NCBI RefSeq assembly: GCF_026210795.1
Contig: NC_089429.1
Span: forward strand, 6,605,001 to 6,669,000
Source of the DNA: Rhizophagus irregularis
Lineage: Eukaryota > Glomeromycota > Glomeromycetes > Glomerales > Glomeraceae
DNA: 64,000 nucleotides
Direction: 5' to 3'
A program made the translations under genes and the position numbers. The notes beneath the pieces are model-generated. The model was not told the origin of the DNA. It did no database searches and worked only from the letters and a program-made list of their open reading frames with translations. Below, piece after piece: positions 58,890-64,000 of the stretch. Every line of letters begins with the position of its first letter. The stretch's first letter is position 1.

Positions 58890-60107
58890 GATGAAAAAAG
58901 TGATGCATATAATGTCGGAATGCTATTATGGGAGATATAAAGTGGAAAACTACCTCTTCATAACTTTCCAAAGAAGATAGGCCTTGCAAATTCAGTAGCA
59001 TTTCTTGATACTAAAATTATTCAAGACCAGAGAGAGAATATAGCTCCTGGAAAAAAGTGATGCATATAATGTCAACATGCTATTATAGGAGATATAAAGT
59101 GGAAAACTACCACTTCATAACTTCCCAAAGAAGACAAATTCAGCAGCACTTTTTTGACACTAAAATTATTCAAGACCAGAGAGAGAATATAGCTCCTGGA
59201 AAAAAGTGATGCATATAATGTCGGCATGCTATTATAGGAGATATAAAGTGGAAAACTACCACTTCATAACTTCCCAAAGAAGACAAATTCAACAGCACTA
59301 AAATTATTCAAGACCAGAGAGAGAATATAGCTCCTGGAAAAAAGTGATGCATATAATGTCGGCATGCTATTATGGGAGATATAAAGTGAAAAACTACATC
59401 TTCATAGCTTCCCAAAGAAGATAGGCCTTGCAAATTAAACAGCACTTTTTTAACACTAAAATTGTTCAAGGCCAGAGAGAGAATATAGCTCCTGGAAAAA
59501 AGTGATGCATATAATGTCAACATGCTATTATAGGAGATATAAAGTGGAAAACTACCACTTCATAACTTCCCAAAGAAGACAAATTCAACAGCACTAAAAT
59601 TATTCAAGACCAGAGAGAGAATATAGCTCCTGGAAAAAAGTGATGCATATAATGTCGGCATGCTATTATGGGAGATATAAAGTGGAAAACTACATCTTCA
59701 TAACTTACCAAAGAAGATAGGCCTTGCAAATTAAACAGCACTTTTTTAACACTAAAATTGTTCAAGGCCAGAGAGAGAATATAGCTCCTGGAAAAAAGTG
59801 ATGCATATAATGTCGGCATGCTATTATGGAAGATATAAAGTGGAAAACTATCACTTCATAACTTGCCAAAGAAGATAGGCCTTACAAATTAAGCAGCACT
59901 TTTTTAACACTAAAATTTTTCAAGGCCAGAGAGAGAATATAGCTCCTGGAAAAAAAGTGATGCATATAATGTCGGCATGCTATTATGGAAGATATAAAGT
60001 GGAAAACTACCTCTTCATAACTTCCCAAAGAAGATAGGCCTTACAAATTAAGCAGCACTTTTTTGGCACTAAAATTTTTTAAGGCCAGAGAGAGAATATA
60101 CCAGTAT
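58890..60107 (+). pseudogene. eight tandem copies of a protein-kinase segment, all sharing one stop
   Basis: GTGATGCATATAATG recurs at 58900, 59057, 59206, 59344, 59502, 59640, 59798 and 59957. The spacings of 138-159 differ by small indels in the last third. Each copy reads SDAYNVGMLLWEI, stop, SGKLPLHNFPKK, then after shifts QDQRENIAPG. The D-x-Y-x-x-G-x-x-L-W-E pattern is kinase subdomain IX, and GKxPxHN plus RENIxPG follow it in the lobe that precedes the C-terminal helices. The TAA after WEI is found in every copy, whereas the ninth copy has TCA there, so a dead fragment was amplified. The minus-strand frames here are shadows of the repeat. Confidence 0.85.
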
Positions 60108-60589
60108 TTCAGAAAGTTATGTAGTATGATTGAGAATTTCTGTATAGTATGGTGAAAAAATGATATTATTCATTATGCCAATTTCATAACTATAAAAAAA
60201 TGGTAAAAGTAGAAAAGTCTTGAATTTATGGATTTTTGAATTTTTTAACAAGATTTTCAGAAAAAATATCCTATTGAAGTCAGATTTTTAATACCATATA
60301 TTAAGATGAAACATAAATTGAGGATAAATTAGTTGTTTCTTACAATTGTTTATAACACTCTAATCAATTAAAATCAAGAACATTATTTTTAGTTAATGCT
60401 TATTTTATGGTAAAAATATTAGCTGAAGTAGAATCTACTATTCAACATAAACACCATGATTTTAAATTAAATGATACATATAAGAATTTAGATGGAAAAG
60501 TACACAAGAAAATGGTACATGCAGATCAGATTATTGAGCATTAAAATAAACTTTATTAAAAAAAAATTATATTTTTTGGAAAATGCTAA
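60108..60589. other. AT-rich spacer
   Basis: Between the kinase array and the next repeat block; no feature recognised. Confidence 0.4.
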
Positions 60590-60794
60590 CAGTCAAGGAA
60601 GAAGCCTTCTAATCCTTTTCTAATATATAGAAAAAATGTTCATATGGGGCAAATTAAAAAGGGGTTAATTATACAATAATTTGGGTTTATTTATAATTAA
60701 AAAAGCCTCTAAATTCATCGTCCCTAATATGCAGGCTAAATGTTTATAAAGAAGCAAACTGAAGAGGAATTTATAATATGTATTAGCTGCTTAT

Positions 60795-60965
60795 ATCATT
60801 CTGGTGATGCATATAATGTTAGCATGCTATTATGGGAGAATCAAGTGGAAAACCACCATTTCATAACTTTTCAAAGAAGATGGACCTTACAAATTAAGTA
60901 CAGTACACCTTTTTAGTGTTTAAAATTTTTCAAGGCCAGAGAGAGAATATAGTTCCTGGTAATTA
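60795..60965 (+). pseudogene. ninth, outlying copy of the kinase segment
   Basis: The same segment as the array (GGTGATGCATATAATG at 60803), but with a one-base deletion instead of the shared TAA: WE, shift, SSGKPPFHNF. It ends in RPERENIVPG-like text near 60960. It looks closer to the ancestral sequence than the eight tandem copies. Confidence 0.7.
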
Positions 60966-63539
60966 CAAGAACAATTTTACTTTTAAAATGTTTAATAAGT
61001 TAACAATATGAAATTATGTAATTTTAGCTATAATAAAAAACCAGATGATTTACATTTATTATAATATTCTGAATTATTATACTACTTTTAACATTCAATC
61101 AAAGTAATAACTGGATCCATATATTAGAAGAAATCAGTTTCTAGGCAAGTGGATTATTAGCCATAGTTGAAAATATTTGAAATAGTATGTGCATATTTCA
61201 ATTATAGAACATGAATAAGTTTCACAAAATTTTAGAGTTAAAAGCTATAAAATAACTAACAATGCAAAAGAAACAAATTTACTTATTGAATATTTTAAGA
61301 AATATGAAAACTTAAAGTGATCCAATTTGCTTATAAAAAGAATTTTATTTTTAGATACTGCAATTATTTCTTAAGCAAAAAAGAAGAAAATCAGAGAATT
61401 CTTAAAAAGAACTTTCAAAAATCAGAACTTTTCAACAAGAAGTCTTTTCAAGAAAATGCAATCAAGCCTGGTTATAGAATAGATAAGGAACCTTTCAGAA
61501 GAAGGATACAGCACTTACAAATATCCTACATCATCTTTTAATAAAGATGATATAATAAGGATTTTTGGTAATAATTAAAAAGTCCTCCTCTAAACATTGA
61601 AAGAGTTATTTATATATTATAGAAATTATTCTATTTACTTAAGGATATTGGCATACAACCATTATATTAGGCATGATGAAGTATTGATAGTGAATAAATT
61701 ATTTTATTTTCCATTATTTTACCTTTTATTTTAAGAATAATATATCTTAAGTCATATAATGCTATGCTTGATCCCAATACTTCATATAATTCATAAATTA
61801 TAATCATTTAAAATTACATATAGAAATTATTTTTTACCACTTTTGCCATTATCATTACAACATCTATAGAAGATTCATATTATATATGTAACAGTCATCA
61901 ATTTTTTGGATAGATTTGCAAGTGAAAGTCAAAAGAATACTAATGCAAATTCATTACACTCAACCAGCTGAAAAGGTACAGCCCATGCAGCCTCAAAGGA
62001 AGTTATTTTAAAAACAAAAAAAAAGATCACTAAAAAATAAATATTGATGGTCAATGACAACAATGATATCACATACCACTGAATAAATCAATGTAATTCA
62101 CCAAAATGTATAATTTTTAATATTAAGGAACGTCTGGAACTAAGTTCTAATTCTATAGAGTAAAAAATAATAAGAAATTAGATATTGGAGATGGAGTTTG
62201 GATCAGCAAAAAAATTTTCTAGCAGGTCATAGGTCTACACTGATGATGTTGCTGTGTAGCCTGACAAACAAAATTTTTTGCACTGCCACATTTCGTTATG
62301 GAAATATTTAAATATCCATTTCTTTTAAAAAAATATTCCCTCCCTTTAATTCTTATACTATCATATATACTATTTCTAAAAAAAAAAATTATGTAATATA
62401 GATAGTGAAGGAATAAATTAACAAATTATATATTGGTATTTACCTTTTTCTATATTTTATATAGTAGAACAACATAGGGTCTAAATTTAAATGAGATTCA
62501 AATACAATTTATAGATGAATCTTTAAATTCCCTTTATCTTAATATTCAATCACATCATTTTTCTAAAATAAGATTTGAATACTTTATAATCTCCCAAATA
62601 TTTTTATTAAAAAAAAAAAACAATTTTCTATTAACAGGTTATTCACTCTTCAATATGATATAACCAACATCATTAGATCCAAAAAAATGTAAATTTAGCA
62701 TCATGTGAATTTCTTCTTCTATGGGTTTTTACATACAAAATACATTTTGTTTAAATACTCTTATTTTTATATCTCCTATTTTCATATAATTAATCAATTC
62801 CTACTTTAAAATTCTTATTTGATATCAACTTGGAAATTGTTCAAAATGCAAGATGAAGATCCAAATAAGTTGTTGGCATCACAACCATAAATATATTAAA
62901 TAATCATAGACAAATCAAAATTCTCAGAACATCAGCAGCTTAGAATACTAATAAGAGAATTTTGCAACTTAAAAGATAAATGTAAGGAATCAATATCATA
63001 TTGAAATGAAAATTATCAGCACTGCTTTTAAAATCAAATACTGAAGAAAAATGAATAAATTATGGACATTATTATTATAGATTTATTCTATGAGAACATT
63101 AATATATTACAATACTTACCACAATGATTACAATTTGCCAGGATTGGTAATATTGTAATAAACTTTATAATTGGTATAGATGCTCATATTAAACGCTGAT
63201 ACTCATCATCAGTTGCTCAAATTACTGTATTTAATAGATCAATTGCTTTTATTATATTTATTATTTATATAAAATGGACTTCAGTGACAACCTCCAAAAT
63301 GGAATTAAGTTAACATTTCTAAAACTTTAAAATTCTGAAATTGAAGCATATTATAATTTTTATTCTTATTTCTATTACTCTATTAGTTTTATTCTTTTAA
63401 AAAAAATAATGATGACTTAAAGACACAGATAATAATAGTTAGATGAATCATCAGATAATTAATATATGAATTGAACTGTTATATGAAACGGATAGTTCAT
63501 CTGAATCATGTAATTTAAGCATACATTTAATTACTACAA
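60966..63539. other. AT-rich region with coding-like scraps
   Basis: A stretch near 61260-61480 reads NAKETNLLIEYFKKYENLK, then KRTFKNQNFSTRSLFKK in another frame, and the frame at 61317-61541 lies over it. No family can be named and no gene is delimited. The rest is featureless. Confidence 0.35.
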
Positions 63540-63870
63540 GAATTTATTGCAGTAAACAAAAAAAGTCAAGGTATATTAAAAAGAGCAGAAATAACACCTT
63601 AAGAAATCATTAAAGAAAAATGTAAAAAATTTGTTTCAAAATTTAATGAAGATCTTATAATCTTATAGAGACTTTACCAGACAAGTTATATCACAATAAA
63701 GACTGGAAAGAAAAAGAGGAAAAGCTTGTCAAAGTTACTAAGAGGATCTTAGACGTTTTAAAAGACGCATATAGAAATTGTTAGCAGCATCATAATCTAG
63801 AATATAATGATTCTGTATTAGAAAAATATGGTAGTATCGATATATACTGTAAGTGATAGAAATTAACTTT
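63540..63870 (+). pseudogene. decayed coding fragment, family unknown
   Basis: The plus strand reads KKSQGILKRAEITP, stop, EIIKEKCKKFVSKFNEDLI. After a shift it reads ETLPDKLYHNKDWKEKEEKL, then VKVTKRILDVLKDAYRNC, stop. The charged helical text with good codon structure is unlike its surroundings and indicates a former gene. The overlapping minus-strand frame at 63738-63950 is not supported. Confidence 0.35.
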
Positions 63871-64000
63871 ACATTTAGGTAGTACTCTTTTTTTATAAAT
63901 ATTTTGACAAATATCTGAGAAGCATAATAATTTTTTATAGTCAGAAGCACTTTATTACTATATCACTATTGTTACTAATTTTATAACAATGAAAACCAAC

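Noticed and set aside
59308-59819. Two nearly identical 71-codon minus-strand frames
   Set aside because: Antisense to the kinase-segment array; their repetition comes from the repeat.
1-64000. CRISPR arrays, bacterial operons, intact tRNA genes
   Set aside because: None seen; the sequence is eukaryotic in gene structure, and the repeats do not have the spacer regularity of CRISPR.

Overview
The window looks like a nuclear stretch of an arbuscular mycorrhizal fungus of the Rhizophagus type. This is inferred, not tested. The grounds are: very AT-rich spacers, short GT-AG introns, two intact single-exon F-box/LRR-like genes, a BTB/POZ-TLDc relic, many protein-kinase fragments, and dense short nonautonomous DNA elements. 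Gene density is low: only three genes look fully intact, and most of the 64 kb is repeats, relics and AT-rich spacer.

Layout. 1-3.4 kb holds an F-box fragment (+) and three decayed kinase pieces (-). 3.4-9.5 kb is repeat land: a 1.8 kb foldback element made of ~180 bp subrepeats, a TA-flanked MITE, and a rearranged hAT-type element flanked by TGTCCAGA/TCTGGACA-rich sequence. 10.5-16.1 kb carries two paralogous three-exon membrane-protein genes (-). The first is complete (370 aa, about seven membrane segments, acidic repeated tail); the second has a shortened C-terminus and a broken splice acceptor. A third, dead paralogue lies at 51 kb (+). 16.3-18.7 kb is a cluster of MITEs, one with a perfect 8 bp target duplication. 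20.4-21.9 kb is a BTB-TLDc pseudogene with four frameshifts. 25-26.2 kb is a coiled-coil gene with one in-frame stop and one frameshift. 28.8-30.2 kb (+) and 33.8-35.3 kb (-) are the intact F-box genes.

35.9-40.6 kb is a tandem segmental duplication (unit about 2.4 kb), one copy of which took a small MITE. 41.26-41.41 kb contains a divergent small-subunit rRNA-like fragment with the GGATTAGATACCC loop. 41.9-43.4 kb is a ~160 bp satellite. 43.4-48.4 kb is a graveyard: a lysine-rich decayed ORF, a pogo/Tigger-like transposase C-terminus, and a retroelement-like remnant split by a hAT MITE with a perfect 8 bp duplication. 48.4-49.8 kb is an array of intron-like and exon-like modules whose introns carry a repeated hairpin. 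The last 14 kb is AT-rich and holds a T-tract block, tandem hairpins, and an eight-copy tandem array of one kinase segment in which every copy shares the same stop codon.

The genes do not form a pathway. The window shows expansion and decay of lineage-specific families (F-box, kinase, BTB-TLDc, 7TM-like) together with short nonautonomous transposons.
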